Of a DNA stretch of 8,882 nucleotides, positions 1-6,284 are shown piece after piece. The notes under the pieces were generated by a model. It did not search any database. It was not told the DNA's origin and worked only from the letters and a program-made list of their open reading frames with translations. A program made the translations under genes and the position numbers. This DNA comes from Spirochaetaceae bacterium (lineage in GTDB: Bacteria; Spirochaetota; Spirochaetia; PWKH01): the NCBI GenBank assembly GCA_003557605.1, contig PWNW01000258.1, positions 1 to 8,882 of the forward strand. The letters run 5' to 3'. Positions within the stretch are counted from its first letter, which is position 1; every line of letters begins with the position of its first letter.

Positions 1-170
1 TCATCAAAGGCATCACGAAACTGACAGGCTTCGGTGGTGCATCCCGGGGTGTTGTCCCTGGGATAAAAGTAGAGAACTACTTTCTTTCCCCGAAAGCTGC
101 TTAACCGTACCGGCTTTCCTGAATCATTGCTCAGGGTAAAGTCGGGGGCTTGAATTCCTGCGGACAGCAT
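1..170 (-). CDS. bcp: Peroxiredoxin, Bcp/PrxQ type (thioredoxin-dependent thiol peroxidase), N-terminal part only
   Basis: Reduces hydrogen peroxide and organic hydroperoxides with electrons from thioredoxin, in the cytoplasm. Only the first 56 codons are in the window; the gene continues past the left edge. The start at 170 is preceded by a GGGAGG ribosome site about 8 bases upstream. The visible protein has the AhpC/TSA-family opening (APDFTL), a beta strand VVLYFYPRDNTPGC and the Bcp signature TPGCTTEACQFRD. Cys44 fits the peroxidatic cysteine, and Cys49, five residues later, fits the resolving cysteine of the atypical two-cysteine PrxQ/Bcp class. It lies 31 bases after the nitroreductase stop on the same strand, so it is probably the third gene of one operon. 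Family assignment is firm; the C-terminal half is unseen. Confidence 0.93.
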   Translation of the reverse strand, partial: MLSAGIQAPDFTLSNDSGKPVRLSSFRGKKVVLYFYPRDNTPGCTTEACQFRDAFD

Positions 171-201
171 ATCTGTTTTCCTCCCGTTAGGGTCTTGGCT
201 G

Positions 202-732
202 CTATGTTCGGCCGTGGCGGTTCCAGAAGACCTTCTGATACGGGAGTTCTTCCAGAGAGCTCGGAGATTTCTGCTCAGCAGGATGGCCCAGGGCAATCAG
301 GCACTCTACCGACCTGGTGTCAGAGATGCCGAGCACTTCCCTGACATATTCTTCGGAACTGCGTTTCTCCGCAGTGTTCCTGCACCGGATCTGCACCCAG
401 CAGGCACCAAGTCCCAGGTCTTCTGCAGCCAGCAGAATATTTGATGCCGCAATGGAGGTATCCTCTATCCACACATCGCTTTCTCCGGGTATTCCCAGTA
501 CAGCGATGACCAGCGGGGCATCCTTCATGAATGCGCTGCCGTGCTCCTTTGATGCAGAAAGAATTTGAATAATTTCGGGGATATCAAGGACGATCAGTTC
601 CCAAGGCCTGATTCCCCGGCTTGATGCAACGAGCAGGGCAGACTGGACAAGCTGTTCCTGCAGGGCCTTTTCAACCTGCTTAGGCTGGAACTTTCTGATG
701 CTTCTTCGTGACTGAAGGATGTCTAGCAGCAT
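202..732 (-). CDS. Nitroreductase-family flavoprotein (FMN-dependent NAD(P)H oxidoreductase)
   Basis: A 176-residue nitroreductase-fold protein, expected to bind FMN as a dimer and pass electrons from NAD(P)H to an unknown acceptor. The N-terminal RRSIRKF (residues 9-15) is the family's FMN-phosphate-binding signature. The middle helix (VWIEDTSIAASNILLAAEDLGLGACW) and the C-terminal IALGHPAE...YQKVFWNRHG are also typical. Length suits the small single-domain subgroup. I chose the ATG at 732 over an in-frame ATG at 747 because GAGGT (739-743) sits 6 bases ahead of it, whereas the 747 start has no ribosome site. The upstream cysteine-rich gene ends 18 bases earlier and bcp follows 31 bases later, so a redox or detoxification role is likely. 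The substrate cannot be read from sequence. Confidence 0.9.
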   Translation of the reverse strand: MLLDILQSRRSIRKFQPKQVEKALQEQLVQSALLVASSRGIRPWELIVLDIPEIIQILSASKEHGSAFMKDAPLVIAVLGIPGESDVWIEDTSIAASNILLAAEDLGLGACWVQIRCRNTAEKRSSEEYVREVLGISDTRSVECLIALGHPAEQKSPSSLEELPYQKVFWNRHGRT

Positions 733-738
733 TGCAAT

Positions 739-743
739 ACCTC
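739..743 (-). promoter_or_regulatory. Ribosome binding site that fixes the nitroreductase start
   Basis: GAGGT on the minus strand, 6 bases from the ATG at 732. It lies inside the stretch that would be coding if the ATG at 747 were used, which favours 732. Confidence 0.7.
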
Positions 744-750
744 GCATAAG

Positions 751-1041
751 TCAGATGTTGAAGAGGGAATCAAACTTCTTTTTTGCTTCATCCCGTTTCC
801 GGTCCCTTTCTCCTCCGTCCCAGGGACTTTGGTTCGGGGAGAAGTATTCACAGCTGTTCTCCCGCTCCTTGTCCCTCACCGGCTCCTGTATATGCTCCCG
901 GCAGTCATATTTCTGTCCGGGTGCGTAGAACTCACAGTTTCTGCAGGCCTTCATAGGCCTTCCGCAGGAACTGCAGAGGGTCGTTCGGTATATCTTTTCT
1001 CCAGGGGGGCTTTCCTGCCCGCAGAACCAGCAATGTGCCAT
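751..1041 (-). CDS. Small eight-cysteine zinc-ribbon-like protein of unknown function
   Basis: A 96-residue soluble protein with no signal peptide. Cysteines come in pairs: CWFC (4 and 7), CSSC (23 and 26), CRNC (33 and 36), then single Cys47 and Cys64. The first four fit a treble-clef or rubredoxin-like zinc knuckle. The second half, with the pattern CxNCxFYxPGxxYxC...VxDKxRxNxCxYF, looks like a second metal site. The tail (about residues 75-96) is highly charged and probably helical, ending in KKFDSLFNI. I know this general pattern from uncharacterised bacterial proteins but not a function. It is the first gene of the operon with the nitroreductase and Bcp, so metal- or thiol-based redox sensing or protein binding is a guess. 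There is no Shine-Dalgarno site; the promoter puts transcription start on the ATG itself. Confidence 0.8.
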   Translation of the reverse strand: MAHCWFCGQESPPGEKIYRTTLCSSCGRPMKACRNCEFYAPGQKYDCREHIQEPVRDKERENSCEYFSPNQSPWDGGERDRKRDEAKKKFDSLFNI

Positions 1042-1047
1042 GTACCC

Positions 1048-1076
1048 ATTGTAGGATGAAGCGGTATGAAACTCAA
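1048..1076 (-). promoter_or_regulatory. Sigma-70-like promoter placed for a leaderless transcript of the cysteine-rich gene operon
   Basis: On the minus strand, -35 TTGAGT (1071-1076), spacer of exactly 17 bases, -10 TACAAT (1048-1053). Six bases separate the -10 from position 1041, so the usual +1 falls on the A of the ATG. No ribosome binding site could fit in such a transcript, and none is seen. Confidence 0.65.
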
Positions 1077-1139
1077 GCAGTTTCTTTATGTAAAAACAGC
1101 ATCTTGTTTCATCTCAGTCTGCACCCGACGGCAGAAGGG

Positions 1140-1168
1140 TAGGCAGAACGGGTAAACTGGTTTACATT
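1140..1168 (+). promoter_or_regulatory. Possible promoter of the LacI-family gene
   Basis: -35 TAGGCA (1140-1145) and -10 TACATT (1163-1168), each matching consensus at 4 of 6 positions, with a 17-base spacer. It is modest on its own, but the palindromic operator at 1152-1165 sits between the two boxes and enters the -10, as expected for an autorepressed promoter. Confidence 0.4.
1152..1165. promoter_or_regulatory. LacI-family operator (palindrome), probable autoregulatory site
   Basis: GTAAACTGGTTTAC: two perfect 6-base inverted half-sites, GTAAAC and GTTTAC, around a central TG. This is the usual LacI/GalR arrangement (AAAC-NN-GTTT), except that the centre is TG rather than the frequent CG. 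It lies 26 bases before the lacI-family ATG and overlaps the candidate promoter, so repression of its own gene is the natural reading. I found no second copy in the window. Confidence 0.7.
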
Positions 1169-1190
1169 AGTGCTGCAGGAGAGGCAGATT

Positions 1191-2219
1191 ATGAAAAGTC
1201 GGGGACGCATTACCATCCAGGACATTGTCCGGGAGTCGGGATATTCAAAAACTTCCGTATCATTTGCATTTAATTCACCTGGCAGGATTTCCCGGAAGGC
1301 AAGGGAGAAAATTCTTTCGGTGGCCCAGCACCTGGGATACTACCCTGACTCACTGGCTAGAAATTTTTCCCTGCAGCGGCGCAACTGCATCGGATTTCTC
1401 CTTCCCCATGGTCTGTCGGTTTCCCTGAAGAACCCCTATATTACCGCAGTGCTGGAGGGAATCGGTTCAGTCTGTCAGGAGAAGGAATATACCCTCACCA
1501 TGATACCTCCCTTCGGGGAGAGCCTCTCCAAGGCGGTGAGAAGCGCCTCCGTCGATGGGCTGATAACCCTGGGTATGGAAGCGGAGATGCATGTTGCAGA
1601 AAGCATCAGACTCAAGCATATTCCCTACGTCACTATTGACGGGAACCCGGAGGGAGGGGTTCCCAGCGTCAATACTGACGACCGCACTGCAGCCCGGGAG
1701 ATCATGGAGCATGTGCTGAACCGGGGACACCGAAATATTGCGGTGATCTCCATAGCGGGGGCTAATGAAGGTACTGCAGTCCACAGCTCCGTAATAGACC
1801 GAAGGATGGAGGGATACCGGGAGGCCCTTGCTGATGCAGGTCTTTCATGTCCAGGGCCGACTGTCCGGGTCTACCGAAGCGTGTGCTCCCTTGAAGGGGG
1901 ACGCACTGCTGCACAGCAGGTTCTGGATGAGTCCTGGGGATGCACTGCTGCGGCGGCAATGAGCGACATCATAGCCCTGGGATGCATGCAGCAGTTCCGT
2001 GCATCGGGAATCCGCATCCCCCATGATATCTCAACAGCGGGATTCGACAACATCCCTGAAGCTTCTATTATTGCTCCAGGACTCACCACCGTGGACCAGA
2101 GCGCATCGGTGAAGGGACGTTCCGCAGCACGGATGCTCTTCCACATGCTTGAGACCCGCAGCCCAGAGCCCAGCATGGTTGTTCCCCATAAGCTGGTGAT
2201 GCGTGAGTCGGTTCAGTAG
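1191..2219 (+). CDS. LacI/GalR-family transcriptional regulator
   Basis: A 342-residue DNA-binding repressor with a sugar-binding-protein-like effector domain. Residues 7-26 form the LacI helix-turn-helix (ITIQDIVRESGYSKTSVSFAF). The hinge follows at about 50-60 (YYPDSLAR), with the leucine the family inserts into the operator minor groove. From about 62 the periplasmic-binding-protein-like core runs to the end (IGFLLP; TIDGNPEGGVPSVNTDD; TAGFDNIPEASIIAPGLTTVDQ). Length is normal for the family. The ATG at 1191 has AGGAGAGG (1177-1184) just upstream; an in-frame GTG at 1170 lies before that site and is unlikely. No sugar-transport or catabolic gene is adjacent, so the regulon and effector are unknown. 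The only operator seen is its own. Confidence 0.92.
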   Translation: MKSRGRITIQDIVRESGYSKTSVSFAFNSPGRISRKAREKILSVAQHLGYYPDSLARNFSLQRRNCIGFLLPHGLSVSLKNPYITAVLEGIGSVCQEKEYTLTMIPPFGESLSKAVRSASVDGLITLGMEAEMHVAESIRLKHIPYVTIDGNPEGGVPSVNTDDRTAAREIMEHVLNRGHRNIAVISIAGANEGTAVHSSVIDRRMEGYREALADAGLSCPGPTVRVYRSVCSLEGGRTAAQQVLDESWGCTAAAAMSDIIALGCMQQFRASGIRIPHDISTAGFDNIPEASIIAPGLTTVDQSASVKGRSAARMLFHMLETRSPEPSMVVPHKLVMRESVQ

Positions 2220-2617
2220 ATTTTCAATGTCTCCGCCATCTTCTCCATCTCCCCTGGACCGTACTGCTCCTTGCTGAACCTGGGGGTTTTTTTATCACCT
2301 TCATAGCGTGGGATCACATGAATATGCAGGTGCGGCACCTCCTGCCCTGAAGCGCTTTTATTGTTCACCAGGATATTGTATCCGTCAATGGAGAGTTCCT
2401 GCTCCATCTGAGCGACAACCTGCTTGGACACTGAAAAGAGATGGGCCAGCACATCGTCGGGACAATCGGCAAGGGTCTTATACTCCTCCCGGGCAATAAC
2501 CAGCGCATGGCCTTTATTGACCGGCGCTATATCAAGAATGACAATGCACAGATGGTCCTCATAGAGCACGGATGCGGGAATCTCTCCGCTGATGATTCGG
2601 CTGAACAATGTAGCCAT
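2213..2617 (-). CDS. HIT-family protein (histidine-triad nucleotide hydrolase/transferase)
   Basis: A 134-residue protein of the HINT/Hit branch, which hydrolyses nucleoside phosphoramidates or adenylylated compounds in the cytoplasm. The opening FSRIISGEIPASVLYED, the centre APVNKGHALVIAR and SGQEVPHLHIHVIPRY are diagnostic. His96, His98 and His100 form the HxHxH triad, with His98 the expected nucleophile. The start at 2617 is set by GGAGGT (2623-2628), 5 bases ahead. The frame stays open upstream to 2755, but that stretch crosses the promoter and resembles no HIT protein. Its stop region overlaps the convergent LacI-family gene by 7 bp. The physiological substrate is not predictable. Confidence 0.94.
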   Translation of the reverse strand: MATLFSRIISGEIPASVLYEDHLCIVILDIAPVNKGHALVIAREEYKTLADCPDDVLAHLFSVSKQVVAQMEQELSIDGYNILVNNKSASGQEVPHLHIHVIPRYEGDKKTPRFSKEQYGPGEMEKMAETLKIY

Positions 2618-2647
2618 GGTATACCTCCGGATGTATGTTCTGTATTT

Positions 2648-2676
2648 ACTATAGCAGAGCAGGGGAGAGCGGTGAA
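2648..2676 (-). promoter_or_regulatory. Promoter of the HIT gene
   Basis: Minus strand -35 TTCACC (2671-2676), 17-base spacer, -10 TATAGT (2648-2653). Predicted start near 2641 gives a leader of about 24 bases that carries the GGAGGT ribosome site. An AT-rich TATAAT further upstream (2715-2720) has no good partner box. Confidence 0.55.
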
Positions 2677-2837
2677 GAGGACTTTTTTCCTTTGGGGATT
2701 GAAAAAAAATATGCATTATACTAAAATTACCACTGCGATGTGATTGTTTGCCCATCCGCTGTGATTACCGTTTCGATACGTTCAGCGAGCTACAAAAACA
2801 CCAAAAACGAAAATACACATCTACAGGACGCAGTAAA

Positions 2838-2841
2838 GAGG
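2838..2841 (+). promoter_or_regulatory. Ribosome binding site of EF-G in an A-rich leader
   Basis: GAGG, 7 bases before the ATG at 2849, at the end of an A-rich and T-poor stretch (about 2791-2848) that should be unstructured in the mRNA. I see no convincing promoter between 2740 and 2848. Confidence 0.6.
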
Positions 2842-2848
2842 AAAAGAT

Positions 2849-4942
2849 ATGTCAGATATAAAAAACATGAGAAACATCGGTATCAGTGCGCATATTGATT
2901 CGGGAAAGACTACTCTCTCGGAGAGGATGCTGTTCTATACCAAGCGAATCCATGCCATCCATGAAGTGAGGGGCAAGGACGGAGTTGGGGCTACCATGGA
3001 CTCCATGGAGCTGGAGCGTGAGCGGGGCATCACCATTGCTTCTGCTGCCACCAATGTCAACTGGAAGGGATATTCGGTAAATATTATTGACACCCCCGGG
3101 CATGTGGACTTCACCATTGAGGTGGAACGTTCGCTGCGAGTTCTTGACGGAGCGGTGCTGGTGCTCTGTTCCGTTGGAGGCGTGCAGTCCCAGTCCATTA
3201 CCGTTGACAGGCAGATGAAGCGCTACAAGGTTCCCAGGATCGCTTTCATCAATAAGTGCGACCGTGTAGGGGCCAACCCCTATCGGGTGAAGGACCAGCT
3301 GGTGCAGAAGCTGGGTCACAATGCAGTGCTGATGCAGATCCCCATTGGTCTTGAAGACAAGCTTGAAGGAGTGGTGGACCTGGTTTCCATGAAGGCCATC
3401 TACTTTGACGGGCCCAGCGGAGAGGAGCTCCGGGAGGAGGCGATTCCCGCACATCTCCAGGATGAAGCTATGGCAAAGCGGGAGGAGCTGCTTGATGCGG
3501 TGTCGATGTTCTCCGATGAACTGATGGAGGCCATGCTTGAGGATCAGGTGAGTGAAGAGCTGATCATGGATGCGGTGCGTGCAGGGACTCTTTCCCAGGA
3601 GCTGACCCCGGTGTTTATGGGATCAGCCTACAAGAACAAAGGTATTCAGCCGCTGATGGACGGGGTGATTCAGTATCTTCCGAATCCGACCCAGGTCCAG
3701 AATATTGCCCTGGACCTGGACCAGGATGAGAAGGAGATTGTCCTTGAGTCCGATCCTTCAAAGCCCACCGTTGCTCTTGCCTTCAAACTTGAGGACGGGC
3801 AGTACGGACAGCTTACCTACATCAGGATATATCAGGGGACGTTGAAAAAAGGGGATGAACTCTATAACGTACGTTCCCGCAAGCGGTTCAAGGTCGGCCG
3901 TCTGATCAAGATGCACGCAGATTCGATGGAGGATATCAGCCAGGCGTACTGCGGCGACATAGCGGCGCTTTTTGCAGTGGACTGTGCATCAGGCGACACG
4001 TTTACTGCAGGGTCCATGAATCTCTCCATGACCAGCATGTATGTTCCCAATCCGGTTATCAGCCTGGCGATCAAGGCGAAGGATAAAAATGCCCAGGGCA
4101 ATATGGCCAAGGCGCTTAACCGTTTTTCCAAGGAAGATCCGACATTCAGGACCTATGTGGACCCCGAATCAAGCCAGACCATCATCCAGGGTATGGGGGA
4201 ACTCCACCTTGAAGTATATGTTGAACGGATGAAGCGGGAGTACCGTGCTGAAGTTGAGGTGGGACAGCCCCAGGTTGCCTATCGTGAGGCTATCAGCCGG
4301 AGAGCTGATTTCAACTATACCCATAAAAAACAGACCGGCGGTTCGGGACAGTATGCCCGGGTAGCCGGCTACATTGAGCCCCTCGAATCGGATGAGGAAA
4401 ACTACGTATTTGAAAACAGCATCAAAGGCGGCGTGATTCCTACTGAATATATTCCTTCCTGCGACAAGGGGTTTCAGGCGGCCCTGGAGAAGGGAACGCT
4501 TATCGGATTTCCCATTGTGGGCATCAAGGCCTCGATCAATGACGGCCAGTACCACCCGGTGGACTCTTCGGATATGGCCTTTCAGACTGCAGCAATCGGG
4601 GCATTCCGTGAAGCATACAGACGGGCTGACCCGGTCATTATGGAACCGATCATGAAGGTGAGCGTAGAAGGGCCTACTGAATTTCAGGGAAACGTCTTCG
4701 CTACCATCAACCAGCGCAGGGGCATGATTGTCAGTGCCCTTGAGGAGGGGGCTTTCTGCATTGTTGAGGCTGAGGTGCCCCTCAGCGAGATGTTCGGCTA
4801 CTCCACCAACCTCAGGTCTCTGACCCAGGGAAAGGCGGAGTTCACCATGGAGTTTCTGAAATACGGAAAGGTCCCCCAGAGCATCAGTGAAGAACTGATC
4901 AGGGCCTACGAACAGAAACGAAGGGATGAGGCAGGAAAGTAG
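2849..4942 (+). CDS. fusA: Elongation factor G, mitochondrial-like (spdEFG1) type
   Basis: A 697-residue translational GTPase that moves tRNA and mRNA through the ribosome. GTPase motifs are complete: P-loop AHIDSGKTT (14-22), switch I RGITI (59-63), DTPGH (81-85), NKCD (135-138) and a GSA motif near residue 255. Domains II-V follow. Domain III has DPTFRTYVDPESSQTIIQGM, domain IV has KKQTGGSGQYARV (about 491-503) and the tip YHPVDSS (about 567), and domain V has RRGMIVSALEEG. Details match the mitochondrial EF-G1/spdEFG1 clade rather than ordinary EF-G: Ser18 where common EF-G has Ala, GKDGVGATMDSMELERERGITI in switch I, and LVLCSVGGVQSQ. From published work on the clade, spirochaetes pair such a translocase with a second EF-G for ribosome recycling. 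This gene is not in a str operon here. It starts at 2849 behind a GAGG site. Confidence 0.96.
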   Translation: MSDIKNMRNIGISAHIDSGKTTLSERMLFYTKRIHAIHEVRGKDGVGATMDSMELERERGITIASAATNVNWKGYSVNIIDTPGHVDFTIEVERSLRVLDGAVLVLCSVGGVQSQSITVDRQMKRYKVPRIAFINKCDRVGANPYRVKDQLVQKLGHNAVLMQIPIGLEDKLEGVVDLVSMKAIYFDGPSGEELREEAIPAHLQDEAMAKREELLDAVSMFSDELMEAMLEDQVSEELIMDAVRAGTLSQELTPVFMGSAYKNKGIQPLMDGVIQYLPNPTQVQNIALDLDQDEKEIVLESDPSKPTVALAFKLEDGQYGQLTYIRIYQGTLKKGDELYNVRSRKRFKVGRLIKMHADSMEDISQAYCGDIAALFAVDCASGDTFTAGSMNLSMTSMYVPNPVISLAIKAKDKNAQGNMAKALNRFSKEDPTFRTYVDPESSQTIIQGMGELHLEVYVERMKREYRAEVEVGQPQVAYREAISRRADFNYTHKKQTGGSGQYARVAGYIEPLESDEENYVFENSIKGGVIPTEYIPSCDKGFQAALEKGTLIGFPIVGIKASINDGQYHPVDSSDMAFQTAAIGAFREAYRRADPVIMEPIMKVSVEGPTEFQGNVFATINQRRGMIVSALEEGAFCIVEAEVPLSEMFGYSTNLRSLTQGKAEFTMEFLKYGKVPQSISEELIRAYEQKRRDEAGK

Positions 4943-4964
4943 GCATGGCCTTATTTCAGGTCCA

Positions 4965-4973
4965 TGCTATAAT
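4965..4973 (+). promoter_or_regulatory. Extended -10 promoter of the P-loop protein gene
   Basis: TGCTATAAT: a perfect extended -10 (TGN plus TATAAT at 4968-4973) in the 65-base gap after EF-G. The region 17 bases upstream (4945-4950) has no -35 match, as extended -10 promoters allow. Predicted start near 4980 gives a leader of about 28 bases holding GGAGG (4993-4997). Confidence 0.6.
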
Positions 4974-5007
4974 CACAGATACAACACAATCCGGAGGATA
5001 GATACCG

Positions 5008-5730
5008 ATGGTAAAAGAAGAGTTGATTGCACGAAGCCCGCTGCGGGTATTTGAGACATCAATACACGGCGGGCTTGGGAAAGGAAATTTAGGAGTGCTT
5101 ACTTCACGGAAGGGAGTAGGCAAGACAGCATGCCTGGTGCATATTGCCACCGATAAACTGCTGCGTGACCACCATGTAATTCATGTGTCCTTTTCTCAAA
5201 ATGTGGACCATGTGCTTTCCTGGTATGAGGATATTTTTGAAGAGATTTCCCGGATAAAGCACCTTGAGCATGCCCGTGACGTGCATGATGAGATAGTGAG
5301 AAACCGGGTGATAATGAATTTCAGTCAGAAGGACGTAGCCATAGATCAGATTATTTCAAGCCTTCGGGCCATGATTGTGGACGGTGGATTCAAGGCTGAT
5401 GCAGTTATGTTTGACGGATACCGGCTTTCTGATGACAACTGTGAAGATCTGGGGCGCATCAGGGACTTTGCCCAGGAGATGGACCTGGAAGTATGGTTCA
5501 GTGTTTCAGCCTTGAGTGAGGATGTTCCCTATGATGAGTTCGGAGTATCTGCTCCTGTCAAGGAACTGTGCTACTACATTGATGTGCTCATTGGTCTGAC
5601 GTTTGTGGATGACCATGTTGCCCTGACGTTGGTGAAGGACCAGGGTGAGGAAGTGCAGAAACATATGAGCCTCAAACTAGATCCGAAAAGCCTGCTGATA
5701 ATGAGGGAAGATGAACCCCTTCAAACGTGA
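5008..5730 (+). CDS. RecA/KaiC-like P-loop protein of unknown function
   Basis: A 240-residue cytoplasmic protein with the layout of a RecA/DnaB/KaiC-type ATPase core. It has a GGLGKGNLGVL lead-in, Walker A SRKGVGKT (33-40), a second strand VIHVSFS (57-63), Walker B ADAVMFD ending at Asp136, a sensor-like strand LEVWFSVSA (160-168) and a late strand ALTLVKDQG (205-213). Several active-site positions look altered. Walker A opens with Ser instead of Gly, the catalytic-Glu position after strand two reads SFSQ, and the K-x-R finger of the family reads KDQ. It may therefore bind ATP but hydrolyse it slowly or not at all. I recall similar uncharacterised 'cytoplasmic proteins' in spirochaetes and deltaproteobacteria, but no function. 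GGAGG lies 10 bases before the ATG. It has its own promoter and a terminator directly after it. Confidence 0.82.
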   Translation: MVKEELIARSPLRVFETSIHGGLGKGNLGVLTSRKGVGKTACLVHIATDKLLRDHHVIHVSFSQNVDHVLSWYEDIFEEISRIKHLEHARDVHDEIVRNRVIMNFSQKDVAIDQIISSLRAMIVDGGFKADAVMFDGYRLSDDNCEDLGRIRDFAQEMDLEVWFSVSALSEDVPYDEFGVSAPVKELCYYIDVLIGLTFVDDHVALTLVKDQGEEVQKHMSLKLDPKSLLIMREDEPLQT

Positions 5731-5742
5731 TGTGATATTCTG

Positions 5743-5788
5743 AAAGAAAGCAGCCCGGAGGCCCCTAAGCTTCCGGGCTGCTTTCTTT
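5743..5788. terminator. Bidirectional intrinsic terminator between the P-loop gene and ispF
   Basis: A perfect 17-bp inverted repeat: left arm 5743-5759, right arm 5772-5788, with two more possible pairs (one G-T) inside the 12-base spacer. The GC core is GCAGCCCGGA and the outer end is A3GA3/T3CT3, so transcripts from either side end in TTTCTTT. The right arm overlaps the ispF stop codon (5787-5789). Confidence 0.85.
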
Positions 5789-6284
5789 AGAGGTAAAGGC
5801 TCTGGTCCTCTTCGATCTCCCCAGCAGTGACCACCGCATATGCCTCCACAGCATCGCCGGTTCCCGCAGGACCGAGCCCCTCGGCGGTCTTGGCTTTCAC
5901 CGATACAGCCTCTACAGGCAAGGACAGGATTTCTGCAATGCATCTGCGGACAGCAGAGATGTGGGGACCGAGCTTCGGCTCCTCCAGGATGACCGTTGCA
6001 TCCACCTGCAGCACCTGGTATCCCCTGGTAAGCAGTTTCTCTGCAACTGAACGCAGCAGCTCTTTGCTGTCCGCATCCTTGAATGCAGGATCTCCAGGAG
6101 GGAAATGGGTGCCGATATCACCGAGGGCGCAGGAACCCAGAAGGGCATCGGCCACAGCATGGAGCAGCACATCTCCGTCAGAATGCCCATCCTCGCCCTT
6201 GTGGAAGGGGATCTCTATTCCTCCAATCATCAGCGGCCTTCCCTGAACCAGCCGGTGCCTGTCCCATCCCTGTCCGATCTTCAT
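5787..6284 (-). CDS. ispF: 2-C-methyl-D-erythritol 2,4-cyclodiphosphate synthase
   Basis: Fifth step of the MEP isoprenoid pathway: cyclises CDP-methylerythritol 2-phosphate with loss of CMP, as a homotrimer with zinc. The 165-residue length is usual. Zinc ligands Asp8, His10 (GWDRHR) and His42 (SDGDVLLHA) fall at the same numbers as in the E. coli enzyme. DIGTHFPPGDPAFKDADS supplies the substrate loop, and KAKTAEGLG (130-138) matches the CDP-binding KATTxExLG stretch. Trp7 in GWD is unusual, where Tyr, His or Phe is common. The start ATG shares ATGA (6281-6284) with the ispD stop, so its translation is probably coupled to ispD. The stop lies within the bidirectional terminator. Confidence 0.96.
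   Translation of the reverse strand: MKIGQGWDRHRLVQGRPLMIGGIEIPFHKGEDGHSDGDVLLHAVADALLGSCALGDIGTHFPPGDPAFKDADSKELLRSVAEKLLTRGYQVLQVDATVILEEPKLGPHISAVRRCIAEILSLPVEAVSVKAKTAEGLGPAGTGDAVEAYAVVTAGEIEEDQSLYL

Noticed and set aside
1170..1190. GTG start at 1170 for the LacI-family gene
   Set aside because: The ribosome site AGGAGAGG lies after it and fits the ATG at 1191, where LacI proteins normally begin.
2277..2293. AACC-TGGG-GGTT followed by T residues, a possible lacI terminator
   Set aside because: The stem has only four pairs, and the bases are explained by the Lys-Lys-Thr-Pro codons of the HIT gene on the other strand.
2699..2722. Plus-strand TTGAAA and TATACT as an EF-G promoter
   Set aside because: The spacer is only 12 bases, too short for a sigma-70 promoter.
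2618..2755. N-terminal extension of the HIT gene to 2755
   Set aside because: It crosses the promoter boxes and the GGAGGT site; the internal start gives a normal HIT length.
2852..3454. Long antisense frame inside the EF-G gene
   Set aside because: A shadow of strongly coding sequence, with no family features; common opposite highly biased genes.
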